Below are positions 45,258-56,237 of a stretch of 64,000 bases of DNA, piece by piece. The notes under the pieces are model-generated. The model had not been told where the DNA came from and did no database searches. It saw only the letters and a list, made by a program, of their open reading frames with translations. How positions within the stretch are numbered: the first letter of the stretch is position 1; each line of letters begins with the position of its first letter. The DNA comes from Tragulus kanchil. Lineage: Eukaryota > Chordata > Mammalia > Artiodactyla > Tragulidae. Position numbers and translations under genes: made by a program. Location: contig JAIOJX010000026.1 of assembly GCA_022376925.1 (NCBI GenBank), forward strand, positions 249,981,330-250,045,329, in the 5' to 3' direction.

Positions 45258-45896
45258 TGATTTGTATATTTTATTCCTTTCTAATTACATATGGTGGAAA
45301 GGAAATTCTGTATTTTGTTACTCTTTCATTGTCAGGAGTAGAAATCTGTATTTTTTTTTTTTTTTTTTTGGCCACTTCTATTGGGTCTTGCATTTATTTA
45401 TCTTTTTTCTTTGGACCTCCCATCACAGTGGCCATTCTTGTTGCAGAGCAGCAGCTCTGGGCGCACGCACTCCAGAGCTCCAGCTTGGTAGTTGGACCCA
45501 TCGGTCCAGCCGCTCCGCGGCGTGTGGGATCTTCTCAGGCCAGGGATTAGACCAGTGCCCCTTGCACTGCAAGGTGGGCTCTTTACCCACTGGACCACTA
45601 GGGAAGTCTTGATTTGTATATTTTATTCCTTTCTAATTACATATGGTGGAAAGGAAATTCTGTATTTTGTTACTCTTTCATTGTCAGGAGTAGAAATCTG
45701 TATTTTTTTTTTTTTTTTTTTGGCCACTTCTATTGGGTCTTGCATTTATTTATCTTTTTTCTTTGGACCTCCCATCACAGTGGCCATTCTTGTTGCAGAG
45801 CAGCAGCTCTGGGCGCACGCACTCCAGAGCTCCAGCTTGGTAGTTGGACCCATCGGTCCAGCCGCTCCGCGGCGTGTGGGATCTTCTCAGGCCAGG
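45193..45896 (+). repeat. 352-bp tandem duplication between SINEs
   Basis: Two tandem 352-base units (45193-45544, 45545-45896 approximately). Each spans the 3' half of one SINE, the spacer and the 5' half of the next. The unit boundary lies within the shared 'caggccagggat' stretch of SINE a and SINE c. Confidence 0.9.
45351..45609 (-). mobile_element. Hybrid CHR-like SINE b (recombinant of a and c)
   Basis: Its left half (poly-T to 'cttctcaggccaggg') matches SINE c, and its right half ('gattagaccagtgcc' to 'actagggaagtctt') matches SINE a. This is what a crossover between SINE a and SINE c would leave. Confidence 0.88.
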
Positions 45897-45962
45897 GATC
45901 GAACCAGCGCCCTTTGCACTGCAAGGCGGTGTCCTTACCCACTGGACCACCAGGGAAGCCCC
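45703..45962 (-). mobile_element. CHR-like SINE c, antisense
   Basis: Same left half as SINE b but its own right half 'gatcgaaccagcgcc...accaccagggaagcccc'. CpGs are better kept than in SINE a. Confidence 0.87.
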
Positions 45963-46300
45963 TGGAAGTTGTTTTTATAGGTCTTTTTTTTCCCCTTCTA
46001 CTTTTTCTGTCTTGTGATTTGTTGACTAACTTTAGGACTGTGTTTGCATATTTCATTTTTGTGTGTATAGCTATTAGAGGTTTCTGTTTTGTGGTTACCA
46101 TGAGGTTTCTATATAGCTAGCTAGATGAACGATTGTTTTAAGTTGCTTTTTTCTTAATATAAAAAGCATTTTTAAAATCCTGCGTTTGTACTTGCTTCCT
46201 CTCATGATTACTGTTTTTAATATCATATATTACATCTAATTGTTTTGTATATTCCTTAATTGCTTCTTTGTCTGTGTACCTATTGGTGGAGCCATCCATG
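45963..46300 (-). mobile_element. L1 LINE fragment, antisense
   Basis: 'gtgtatagctattagaggtt', 'gtggttaccatgaggtttct', 'ctaattgttttgtatattcc' follow the antisense L1 inter-ORF/early ORF2 region. It gives way to a GC-richer 5' UTR at about 46290. Confidence 0.65.
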
Positions 46301-47254
46301 GCCCTGCCCTTTGGCCTGAGGTCCTAGCACTGATGCTTTCCATAAGACTTTGGGTTAGGGCCAGGCCTTGGCACTAGTCAGCTGGAGAAAGAATTCCAAG
46401 ATGGCATACAGGTTGCCTAAAGGGTTTCTGAGCCTGCAACTGCACCTAGGCTTGTCCTTAGACACAGCTCTGCCCACCAGAGGGCCAAGAGCCAACTCCA
46501 TCTACCAGTAGGCAGGCACTGGTCCTGCCTTCCAGGAAATGTGCACTAGCCTCTAGACCAGACCCACCCACCAGGGGGCAGACATGGATACCAGACACAA
46601 GAAAATCAATTTCCTGTTATGTGTAGATCCCGCCCACCCATACCTCCCAAGGTACCAGCCTACAGCAGCGGTGTCCATGTGGTAGAAAGCTCCCAAATAT
46701 GTCTGCTACCAGCATTTACATCCTTAGGGTGCGCTGAAGTTGCCCAGCTGGGGGACTTTTCAAGACTAGTAGGTAGGGTTGGCCCAGGCTCCTGTCAGAT
46801 TACTGCTTTTGCCCGTGATCCTGGTCCTCATGAAATTTTGTGTGCCCTAAGCATGAAGTCTCTTTATTTCTCTCAGTCCTTTGGCCTTCTTGAAAGTAAG
46901 AGCTGTTGGCCTTCACAACCAAATGCTTTGGGGGACTCATCTTCCTGGTTTAGGACACCAGGGGATCCCAAGGTGAGACTCAGAACTCTCACCCCTTTGA
47001 GAGAACTGTGCACTGTAATTATTCACCAGTGTATGGGTCACCCAGCTAGGGGTATGGGATTTGATTATATCATGAATCTACCCTTCCTAGCTGTGTTGTT
47101 GTGATTCCTTTTTTATGTCTTTAACTGTAGAAGATCTTTTCTGGTAGGCTTCAGTGTTTTTCACAGATATTGGTTCTGCAGATAGTTGTGATCTTGGTGT
47201 GCTTGTGAGAGGAGATGAGCTCAAGGTATTTCTGCTCTACCATCTTCCTAATGC
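46290..47254 (-). mobile_element. L1 5' UTR, antisense (duplicate at 47361-48325)
   Basis: GC-richer segment closing with 'gatagttgtgatcttggtgt', 'gaggagatgagctcaaggta' and 'ctctaccatcttcc', the reverse of an L1 5' terminus. It is collinear with the 5' UTR that ends at 38230. The 161- and 173-codon plus-strand frames are antisense shadows that differ only because indels shift the frame between copies. Confidence 0.75.
46568..46581 (+). promoter_or_regulatory. CTCF-like core motif in L1 5' UTR (duplicate at 47638-47651)
   Basis: 'ccaccagggggcag' is very close to the published CTCF core (CCASYAGRKGGCRS-type). A weaker 'ccaccagagggcc' lies about 95 bases upstream. Binding cannot be judged from sequence alone. 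Confidence 0.45.
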
Positions 47255-48739
47255 GTTTGTACTTGCTTCCTCTCATGATTACTGTTTTAATATCATATAT
47301 TACATCTAATTGTTTTGTATATTCCTTAATTGCTTCTTTGTCTGTGTACCTATTGGTGGAGCCATCCATGGCCCTGCCCTTTGGCCTGAGGTCCTAGCAC
47401 TGATGCTTTCCATAAGACTTTGGGTTAGGGCCAGGCCTTGGCACTAGTCAGCTGGAGAAAGAATTCCAAGATGGCATACAGGTTGCCTAAAGGGTTTCTG
47501 AGCCTGCAACTGCACCTAGGCTTGTCCTTAGACACAGCTCTGCCCACCAGAGGGCCAAGAGCCAACTCCATCTACCAGTAGGCAGGCACTGGTCCTGCCT
47601 TCCAGGAAATGTGCACTAGCCTCTAGACCAGACCCACCCACCAGGGGGCAGACATGGATACCAGACACAAGAAAATCAATTTCCTGTTATGTGTAGATCC
47701 AGCCCACCCATACCTCCCCAAGGTACCAGCCTACAGCAGCGGTGTCCATGTGGTAGAAAGCTCCCAAATATGTCTGCTACCAGCATTTACATCCTTAGGG
47801 TGCGCTGAAGTTGCCCAGCTGGGGGACTTTTCAAGACTAGTAGGTAGGGTTGGCCCAGGCTCCTGTCAGATTACTGCTTTTGCCCGTGATCCTGGTCCTC
47901 ATGAAATTTTGTGTGCCCTAAGCATGAAGTCTCTTTATTTCTCTCAGTCCTTTGGCCTTCTTGAAAGTAAGAGCTGTTGGCCTTCACAACCAAATGCTTT
48001 GGGGGACTCATCTTCCTGGTTTAGGACACCAGGGGATCCCAAGGTGAGACTCAGAACTCTCACCCCTTTGAGAGAACTGTGCACTGTAATTATTCACCAG
48101 TGTATGGGTCACCCAGCTAGGGGTATGGGATTTGATTATATCATGAATCTACCCTTCCTAGCTGTGTTGTTGTGATTCCTTTTTTATGTCTTTAACTGTA
48201 GAAGATCTTTTCTGGTAGGCTTCAGTGTTTTTCACAGATATTGGTTCTGCAGATAGTTGTGATCTTGGTGTGCTTGTGAGAGGAGATGAGCTCAAGGTAT
48301 TTCTGCTCTACCATCTTCCTAATGCTATACCTTGAGTTCTGTTCTGTTTTTCTATATCTGTGGTAGGTTTCTGATTTGTGGTTACCATGGAAATCACATA
48401 TATTGATCCATAACTGTCTGCTTGTTTAAACAGAATCATTGAGTGCAAAGACATTCTATAAGAGCTATATTTTTACTTCCCTCCCTCACATGTTGTGTTT
48501 TTATTTCATATTTTATGTCTTCATGATTATTCCTTTAGTGCTTATTGTAGTCGTGGTTGTTTTTGCTGTTGTGTTTTTGTTTTTGAATCTGCATACTGGC
48601 TTATTTATCTTCAGTCCCTACCATGTATTGATATTTACATTTTTCTATTGGGATTCTCTCTTTCTTACAGATTCTTACCACCTTTTTTTATTTAGAGATA
48701 CTCAAATTTTCTTTGAGGGTAAGTTTAGAATTCTTTCAG

Positions 48740-49052
48740 GTTTTTTTTTTTTTTTTTTGGTGGAGGTGGGGTGGGAAGGGAGGGGAGCAGGCAGGCCACT
48801 TCTAGTGGTCTTTCATTTGTCCATTTTCATCCATGTTTGTTCTTTGGCCCATGTGGGCCTCCCATCGCGGTGGTCTCTGTTGTCGCAGAGCACTGGCTCT
48901 GGGCGCACGCGCTCCAGAGCTCCGGCTCGGCAATTGGACACATCAGTCCAGCCGCTCCGCTGCATGTGGGATCCTCCCAGTTCAGGGAATGAACAGGCGG
49001 CCCTTACACTGCAAGGCAGTGTGCTTACCCACTGGACCACCAGGGAAGACCC
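48740..49052 (-). mobile_element. CHR-like SINE, antisense, young subtype with G-rich tail and TSD
   Basis: Poly-T, then 'ggtggggtgggaagggaggg', 'ggccacttctagtggtcttt', a CpG-rich body and a reversed head. Perfect 13-bp target-site duplication 'agaattctttcag' at 48727-48739 and 49053-49065. Confidence 0.93.
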
Positions 49053-49843
49053 AGAATTCTTTCAGTTTTTATTTTCCTGAGAATTTATCTCCCCTTCTAA
49101 GTTTAAATAATAATCTTCTTGGAACATCGTAGGTTGAAATTTTTCCCTTTTAAGGTTTTGATTATGTTAATGCCACTTCCTTCTGGCATGCAAGATATCT
49201 GCAAAGAAACTAGCTAATAGCCTTTTATGAGTATTCCCTTGTAACTGATTTGTTTTTTCTTGCTACTTTTAGAATCCTCTCTTTATCTTTCACTTTTGCC
49301 ATTTTAATTATAATTTTCTTTCTGTGGGTCTGCTTGGATTCATCATTTTGGGATCCACTCTGCTTCCTGTGCCGGGATATCTGCTTTCTTGTTTAGGTTT
49401 GAGAAGTTTTCAGCCATTATCCTAATGCTATACCTTGAGTTCTGTTCTGTTTTTCTATATCTGTGGTAGGTTTCTGATTTGTGGTTACCATGGAAATCAA
49501 TATATTGATCCATAACTGTCTGCTTGTTTAAACAGAATCATTGAGTGCAAAGACATTCTATAAGAGCTATATTTTTACTTCCCTCCCTCACATGTTGTGT
49601 TTTTATTTCATATTTTATGTCTTCATGATTATTCCTTTAGTGCTTATTGTAGTCGTGGTTGTTTTTGCTGTTGTGTTTTTGTTTTTGAATCTGCATACTG
49701 GCTTATTTATCTTCAGTCCCTACCATGTATTGATATTTACATTTTTCTATTGGGATTCTCTCTTTCTTACAGATTCTTACCACCTTTTTTTATTTAGAGA
49801 TACTCAAATTTTCTTTGAGGGTAAGTTTAGAATTCTTTCAGGT

Positions 49844-50155
49844 TTTTTTTTTTTTTTTTTTGGTGGAGGTGGGGTGGGAAGGGAGGGGAGCAGGCAGGCC
49901 ACTTCTAGTGGTCTTTCATTTGTCCATTTTCATCCATGTTTGTTCTTTGGCCCATGTGGGCCTCCCATCGCGGTGGTCTCTGTTGTCGCAGAGCACTGGC
50001 TCTGGGCGCACGCGCTCCAGAGCTCCGGCTCGGCAATTGGACACATCAGTCCAGCCGCTCCGCTGCATGTGGGATCCTCCCAGTTCAGGGAATGAACAGG
50101 CGGCCCTTACACTGCAAGGCAGTGTGCTTACCCACTGGACCACCAGGGAAGACCC
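49844..50155 (-). mobile_element. CHR-like SINE, antisense (duplicate of 48740-49052)
   Basis: Identical element and flanks repeated by duplication 17; poly-T length differs slightly. Confidence 0.88.
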
Positions 50156-50296
50156 AGAATTCTTTCAGTTTTTATTTTCCTGAGAATTTATCTCCCCTTC
50201 TAAGTTTAAATAATAATCTTCTTGGAACATCGTAGGTTGAAATTTTTTCCCTTTTAAGGTTTTGATTATGTTAATGCCACTTCCTTCTGGCATGCA

Positions 50297-52532
50297 AGAT
50301 ATCTGCAAAGAAACTAGCTAATAGCCTTTTATGAGTATTCCCTTGTAACTGATTTGTTTTTTCTTGCTACTTTTAGAATCCTCTCTTTATCTTTCACTTT
50401 TGCCATTTTAATTATAATTTTCTTTCTGTGGGTCTGCTTGGATTCATCATTTTGGGATCCACTCTGCTTCCTGTGCCGGGATATCTGCTTTCTTGTTTAG
50501 GTTTGAGAAGTTTTCAGCCATTATCCTTCAAATACATTTTCATTTCCCTTTCTCTCCTTTTAAATCCCTATTATACGGAAATTGGCATGTTTTATAGTAT
50601 TCCTATAAGATCTCATATGTTGTTTTTTTAGTTTTTTCTTCTATCTGTTGTTCTGATTATTTCCATTTTTCTATCTGACCAAAGATCATTTGCATTTTGT
50701 TCTGTATCATTAAATTGACCATTAATTGCTTCTAGAATGAATTTTTTCTCAGAAATTGAAATATGTATTTTTCATTAGATCTTTATAGGTTCTAGTTACT
50801 TACTAAATGATCTACATTTATACTGTTACTCTTCTTAATTCAGGTAGTGTTTTTATTACCAACTTTATGAACTCAGTATCTGGTAGACTATTTGTTTTAC
50901 TTTTTTTTTTTCCAGGGACTTTCTCTTGCTCTTTCAACTGGGAATAGATTTCTCTGCCTTTTATATTACTTAACTTTCTCTGTCTCTATGAGTTTTGGTG
51001 AAACAGTTATTTATCATTGTCTGGAAAGTGTTTTTATATGGAAGCATCTCTGTAGATTGTATGTGCTCATGTCTTTGGCGTGAGGGCTAGATTTTATGTA
51101 GAGGGCAGCTAGTTTCTTCAGAGTGTGCTACCTACCATCACCTTGATAGGAGTTTTGGTTGGTATGTGAGGAGCTTAAGTTTACGCAGTGTGTCGGGTTA
51201 GGACTTCCCTTCTGCTCCATGTCTGTAACCACACTGTCAGGAGCAATATCCATCCCTCAGTTGCTGGAGGGGAAGCCTGGGGTTAAGGTAGGCTCTCTTC
51301 CTTTAAGTGTGTGTTATTCCTTCTCCCTGCACTTGGATCTCTGCCCCAAAGGAAAGGCATGCTGAAGTAAATGATACTCGTGCTCTCACAGAGATTTGGT
51401 GCACTGCCTTTTTGGCATCAGATATCTGCAAAGAAACTAGCTAATAGCCTTTTATGAGTATTCCCTTGTAACTGATTTGTTTTTTCTTGCTACTTTTAGA
51501 ATCCTCTCTTTATCTTTCACTTTTGCCATTTTAATTATAATTTTCTTTCTGTGGGTCTGCTTGGATTCATCATTTTGGGATCCACTCTGCTTCCTGTGCC
51601 GGGATATCTGCTTTCTTGTTTAGGTTTGAGAAGTTTTCAGCCATTATCCTTCAAATACATTTTCATTTCCCTTTCTCTCCTTTTAAATCCCTATTATACG
51701 GAAATTGGCATGTTTTATAGTATTCCTATAAGATCTCATATGTTGTTTTTTTAGTTTTTTCTTCTATCTGTTGTTCTGATTATTTCCATTTTTCTATCTG
51801 ACCAAAGATCATTTGCATTTTGTTCTGTATCATTAAATTGACCATTAATTGCTTCTAGAATGAATTTTTTCTCAGAAATTGAAATATGTATTTTTCATTA
51901 GATCTTTATAGGTTCTAGTTACTTACTAAATGATCTACATTTATACTGTTACTCTTCTTAATTCAGGTAGTGTTTTTATTACCAACTTTATGAACTCAGT
52001 ATCTGGTAGACTATTTGTTTTACTTTTTTTTTTTCCAGGGACTTTCTCTTGCTCTTTCAACTGGGAATAGATTTCTCTGCCTTTTATATTACTTAACTTT
52101 CTCTGTCTCTATGAGTTTTGGTGAAACAGTTATTTATCATTGTCTGGAAAGTGTTTTTATATGGAAGCATCTCTGTAGATTGTATGTGCTCATGTCTTTG
52201 GCGTGAGGGCTAGATTTTATGTAGAGGGCAGCTAGTTTCTTCAGAGTGTGCTACCTACCATCACCTTGATAGGAGTTTTGGTTGGTATGTGAGGAGCTTA
52301 AGTTTACGCAGTGTGTCGGGTTAGGACTTCCCTTCTGCTCCATGTCTGTAACCACACTGTCAGGAGCAATATCCATCCCTCAGTTGCTGGAGGGGAAGCC
52401 TGGGGTTAAGGTAGGCTCTCTTCCTTTAAGTGTGTGTTATTCCTTCTCCCTGCACTTGGATCTCTGCCCCAAAGGAAAGGCATGCTGAAGTAAATGATAC
52501 TCGTGCTCTCACAGAGATTTGGTGCACTGCCT
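50297..52532 (+). repeat. Direct duplication 18 (50297-51409 and 51420-52532)
   Basis: Offset 1123, no mismatch seen. The 10-base filler 'ttttggcatc' resembles the true upstream 'ttctggcatgca' with errors. Confidence 0.93.
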
Positions 52533-52960
52533 GTGAAGGCATCTGTGACTCCCCTCATCCGCGGCCCATGTTTGTGTCTTTTCTGTTATTGTGGTTGTCC
52601 CAGATCTAGTGCCGAGTTGTGACTTGAAGCTGGCAGGGCCAGAGCACTTGCTTGACTGGGACTAGGATTCAGGTCTTGTGGTTGCATGAACTGTAGCAGC
52701 TGCTCTGCCGTCAGAGGTCTGGATTGCTTCTGGGTGCTCTTGAGAAAAAAATGCCAAACTGGCTGCTGCCACCACACTTGAACCCCCAGGCCCTGAGCCT
52801 GCTCTGCATCCCTAGATCAGATCTTATTCCAGAACCTGTTTGCTTCTGATCCAGTACCAGGCTGTGGTGTGGAGTGAGTGGGGCAGTAGCATCAACTCAG
52901 CTGGGAGTGGGAAACTGCAGTGTGTTGGTCATGGGGGTTTAAGGAGCCATGCTTGATCAC
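50891..52960 (-). mobile_element. L1 5' UTR, antisense
   Basis: GC-rising region with 'gagggctagattttatgtag', 'accacactgtcaggagcaat', 'ttgcttctgggtgctcttga', 'gtagcagctgctctgccgtc'. It follows the antisense ORF1 and ends where sense BovB begins at about 52960. No frame is credible. Duplications 18 and 19 give three copies of part of it. Confidence 0.65.
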
Positions 52961-54375
52961 CTCCAGTTTACCTTGGTTCATGGACCTAACATTCCACGCT
53001 CCTATGCAGTGTTATTCTTTACAGCATAACACTTTCACCACCAGACACATCCAGAGCTAGCATTGTTTCTGCTTTGGCCCTGCTGCTTTATTCTTTCTGG
53101 AGCTCTTAGTAATTGTCCTCTGCTTTTCCCGGTAGCATATTGGACCCCTTCTGACCTAGATGAGCTCAGCTTCTGATGTCATATCTTTTGCTTTTCATAC
53201 TGTTCATGTTCATGGAGTTCTTGTGGCAAGAATACTGTGTTTTGCCATTCCCTCCTCCAGTAGTTATATGGAAGCATCTCTGTAGATTGTATGTGCTCAT
53301 GTCTTTGGCGTGAGGGCTAGATTTTATGTAGAGGGCAGCTAGTTTCTTCAGAGTGTGCTACCTACCATCACCTTGATAGGAGTTTTGGTTGGTATGTGAG
53401 GAGCTTAAGTTTACGCAGTGTGTCGGGTTAGGACTTCCCTTCTGCTCCATGTCTGTAACCACACTGTCAGGAGCAATATCCATCCCTCAGTTGCTGGAGG
53501 GGAAGCCTGGGGTTAAGGTAGGCTCTCTTCCTTTAAGTGTGTGTTATTCCTTCTCCCTGCACTTGGATCTCTGCCCCAAAGGAAAGGCATGCTGAAGTAA
53601 ATGATACTCGTGCTCTCACAGAGATTTGGTGCACTGCCTGTGAAGGCATCTGTGACTCCCCTCATCCGCGGCCCATGTTTGTGTCTTTTCTGTTATTGTG
53701 GTTGTCCCAGATCTAGTGCCGAGTTGTGACTTGAAGCTGGCAGGGCCAGAGCACTTGCTTGACTGGGACTAGGATTCAGGTCTTGTGGTTGCATGAACTG
53801 TAGCAGCTGCTCTGCCGTCAGAGGTCTGGATTGCTTCTGGGTGCTCTTGAGAAAAAAATGCCAAACTGGCTGCTGCCACCACACTTGAACCCCCAGGCCC
53901 TGAGCCTGCTCTGCATCCCTAGATCAGATCTTATTCCAGAACCTGTTTGCTTCTGATCCAGTACCAGGCTGTGGTGTGGAGTGAGTGGGGCAGTAGCATC
54001 AACTCAGCTGGGAGTGGGAAACTGCAGTGTGTTGGTCATGGGGGTTTAAGGAGCCATGCTTGATCACCTCCAGTTTACCTTGGTTCATGGACCTAACATT
54101 CCACGCTCCTATGCAGTGTTATTCTTTACAGCATAACACTTTCACCACCAGACACATCCAGAGCTAGCATTGTTTCTGCTTTGGCCCTGCTGCTTTATTC
54201 TTTCTGGAGCTCTTAGTAATTGTCCTCTGCTTTTCCCCGGTAGCATATTGGACCCCTTCTGACCTAGATGAGCTCAGCTTCTGATGTCATATCTTTTTGC
54301 TTTTCATACTGTTCATGTTCATGGAGTTCTTGTGGCAAGAATACTGAAGTGTTTTGCCATTCCCTCCTCCAGTAG
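52157..54375 (+). repeat. Direct duplication 19 (52157-53263 and 53264-54375)
   Basis: Offset 1107 rising to 1112. Losses in copy 1 cluster in its last 150 bases ('tttcccggt' for 'tttccccggt', a T lost in 'ctttttgc', 'actgtgttttg' for 'actgaagtgttttg'). Copies abut exactly. Confidence 0.93.
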
Positions 54376-54838
54376 ACCATGCTTTGTCAGTGAACATCAA
54401 CATCTTAGGAATGAATGAACTAAAATGGACAGGAATGGGTGATTTTAATTCACATGACCATTATATCTACTACTATAGGCAAGAATCCCTTAGAAGGAAT
54501 GGAGTAGTTAACAAGAGTTCAAAATGCAGTACTTGGTTGCAGTCACAAAAACGACAGAATGATCTTTGGTTTGTTTCCAAGGCAAGCCATTCATCATCAC
54601 AGTAATCCAGGTCTGTGCTTCAACCACTGATACTGAACAAGCTGAAGCTCACTGGTTCTGTGAAGACCTACAGCACCTTCTAGAACTAACACCAAAAAAC
54701 AATGTCCTCTTCATCAAAGGGAATTGGAATGTGAAAGTAGAAAGTCAGAAGATAGACAAAGTAATGAGCAAGTTTGGAGTACAAAATGAAGCAAGGCAAA
54801 AACTAATGGAGGGCTTCCCCTGGTGGTCCAGTGGGTAA
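54354..54838 (+). pseudogene. BovB endonuclease-domain remnant (duplicate at 55470-55954)
   Basis: Two overlapping frames carry BovB apurinic-type endonuclease fragments: 'INILGMNELKWTGMGDFNSH' and, in the other frame, 'WFCEDLQHLLELTPKNNVLF' then 'GNWNVKVESQKI'. The frameshift between them and the SINE insertion after 'EARQKLMEG' inactivate it. Confidence 0.83.
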
Positions 54839-55121
54839 GGACACCGCCTTGCAGTGCAAGGGGTGCCGGTTTGATCCCTGGCCTGGGAAGATCCCACGTG
54901 CTGCGGAGCGGCTGGACCGATGTGTCCAATTACCGAGCCGGAGCTCTGGAGCGCCGGCGCCCAGAGCCGGTGCTCTGCGACAACAGAGGCCACTGCGATG
55001 GGAGGCCCACAGGAGCCAAAGAACAAGGACGGATGAAAATAGAGAAATGAAAGACCAATAGAAGTGACCCGCCCATCCCCCTCCCTCCTCACCCACCCCC
55101 CAAAAGATAAATAAATAAATA
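54812..55121 (+). mobile_element. CHR-like SINE, sense, young subtype with C-rich/G4 tail and 14-bp TSD
   Basis: The best reference copy. A-box-like 'tggtccagtgggtaaggaca', B-box-like 'gccggtttgatccc', a CpG-rich middle 'agccggagctctggagcgcc', then 'gaaatgaaagaccaatagaa', a C-rich tract (55070-55102) and (ataa)n. Perfect target-site duplication 'aaaaactaatggag' on both sides (to 54811; 55122-55135), in BovB. Confidence 0.94.
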
Positions 55122-55927
55122 AAAAACTAATGGAGTTTGTCAAGAGAAGATGCTGGTGATAGCAAACATTGGGTGTGACCCTTTTCCAACAACCCAAGAG
55201 ACAACTGTACACATGGACGTTACCAGATGGTCAGTACCAAAATCAGATTGTCTTCTTTGAGTTGAAGAAACTCTATATAGCCAGTCTTGCTATGACATGA
55301 GCTGCATTTTTCTTTCTTTATGGAGCTCTTAGTAATTGTCCTCTGCTTTTCCCCGGTAGCATATTGGACCCCTTCTGACCTAGATGAGCTCAGCTTCTGA
55401 TGTCATATCTTTTTGCTTTTCATACTGTTCATGTTCATGGAGTTCTTGTGGCAAGAATACTGAAGTGTTTTGCCATTCCCTCCTCCAGTAGACCATGCTT
55501 TGTCAGTGAACATCAACATCTTAGGAATGAATGAACTAAAATGGACAGGAATGGGTGATTTTAATTCACATGACCATTATATCTACTACTATAGGCAAGA
55601 ATCCCTTAGAAGGAATGGAGTAGTTAACAAGAGTTCAAAATGCAGTACTTGGTTGCAGTCACAAAAACGACAGAATGATCTTTGGTTTGTTTCCAAGGCA
55701 AGCCATTCATCATCACAGTAATCCAGGTCTGTGCTTCAACCACTGATACTGAACAAGCTGAAGCTCACTGGTTCTGTGAAGACCTACAGCACCTTCTAGA
55801 ACTAACACCAAAAAACAATGTCCTCTTCATCAAAGGGAATTGGAATGTGAAAGTAGAAAGTCAGAAGATAGACAAAGTAATGAGCAAGTTTGGAGTACAA
55901 AATGAAGCAAGGCAAAAACTAATGGAG

Positions 55928-56237
55928 GGCTTCCCCTGGTGGTCCAGTGGGTAAGGACACCGCCTTGCAGTGCAAGGGGTGCCGGTTTGATCCCTGGCCT
56001 GGGAAGATCCCACGTGCTGCGGAGCGGCTGGACCGATGTGTCCAATTACCGAGCCGGAGCTCTGGCGTGCGTGCGCCCAGAGCCGGTGCTCTGTGACAAC
56101 AGAGGCCACTGCGATGGGAGGCCCACAGGAGCCAAAGAACAAAGACGGATGAAAATAGAGAAATGAAAGACCAATAGAAGTGACCCGCCCATCCCCCTCC
56201 CTCCTCACCCACCCCCCAAAAGATAAATAAATAAATA
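55928..56237 (+). mobile_element. CHR-like SINE, sense (variant duplicate of 54812-55121)
   Basis: Same insertion and same target-site duplication, but with a block difference in the middle ('ctggcgtgcgtgcgccc' where the first has 'ctggagcgccggcgccc') and two single-base differences. Could be the other allele. Confidence 0.88.

Larger units (their letters stand above)
46181..48325 (+). repeat. Direct duplication 16 (46181-47254 and 47252-48325)
   Basis: Offset 1070-1071: one T lost in a run, 'cccgccc' against 'ccagccc', one extra C. The copies overlap by three bases at 'atg'. Confidence 0.93.
48318..50526 (+). repeat. Direct duplication 17 (48318-49423 and 49421-50526)
   Basis: Offset 1102-1104; 'atcacatatatt' against 'atcaatatatt' near the start and T-run differences. 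Directly follows copy 2 of duplication 16. Confidence 0.93.
48326..50890 (-). mobile_element. L1 LINE inter-ORF and ORF1, antisense, with SINE
   Basis: 'ctgcatactggcttatttat', 'cttctggcatgcaagatatc', 'aaactagctaatagcctttt', 'gggtctgcttggattcatca' parallel the antisense ORF1 at 33811. The 184- and 213-codon frames are antisense shadows that also run through the SINE. Confidence 0.75.

Noticed and set aside
46619..48175. 161- and 173-codon plus-strand frames with nearly the same C-terminus, looking like a duplicated gene pair
   Set aside because: They are antisense to an L1 5' UTR, have no recognisable domain, and are paired only because the DNA is duplicated; single-base indels change their start.
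48439..50183. Frames of 184-213 codons with hydrophobic stretches, resembling membrane proteins
   Set aside because: They run through antisense L1 and straight into a CHR-like SINE. Hydrophobicity comes from T-rich sequence.
54812..54880. tRNA gene at SINE heads
   Set aside because: A- and B-box-like motifs are present, but no cloverleaf with intact acceptor stem follows; they belong to SINEs.
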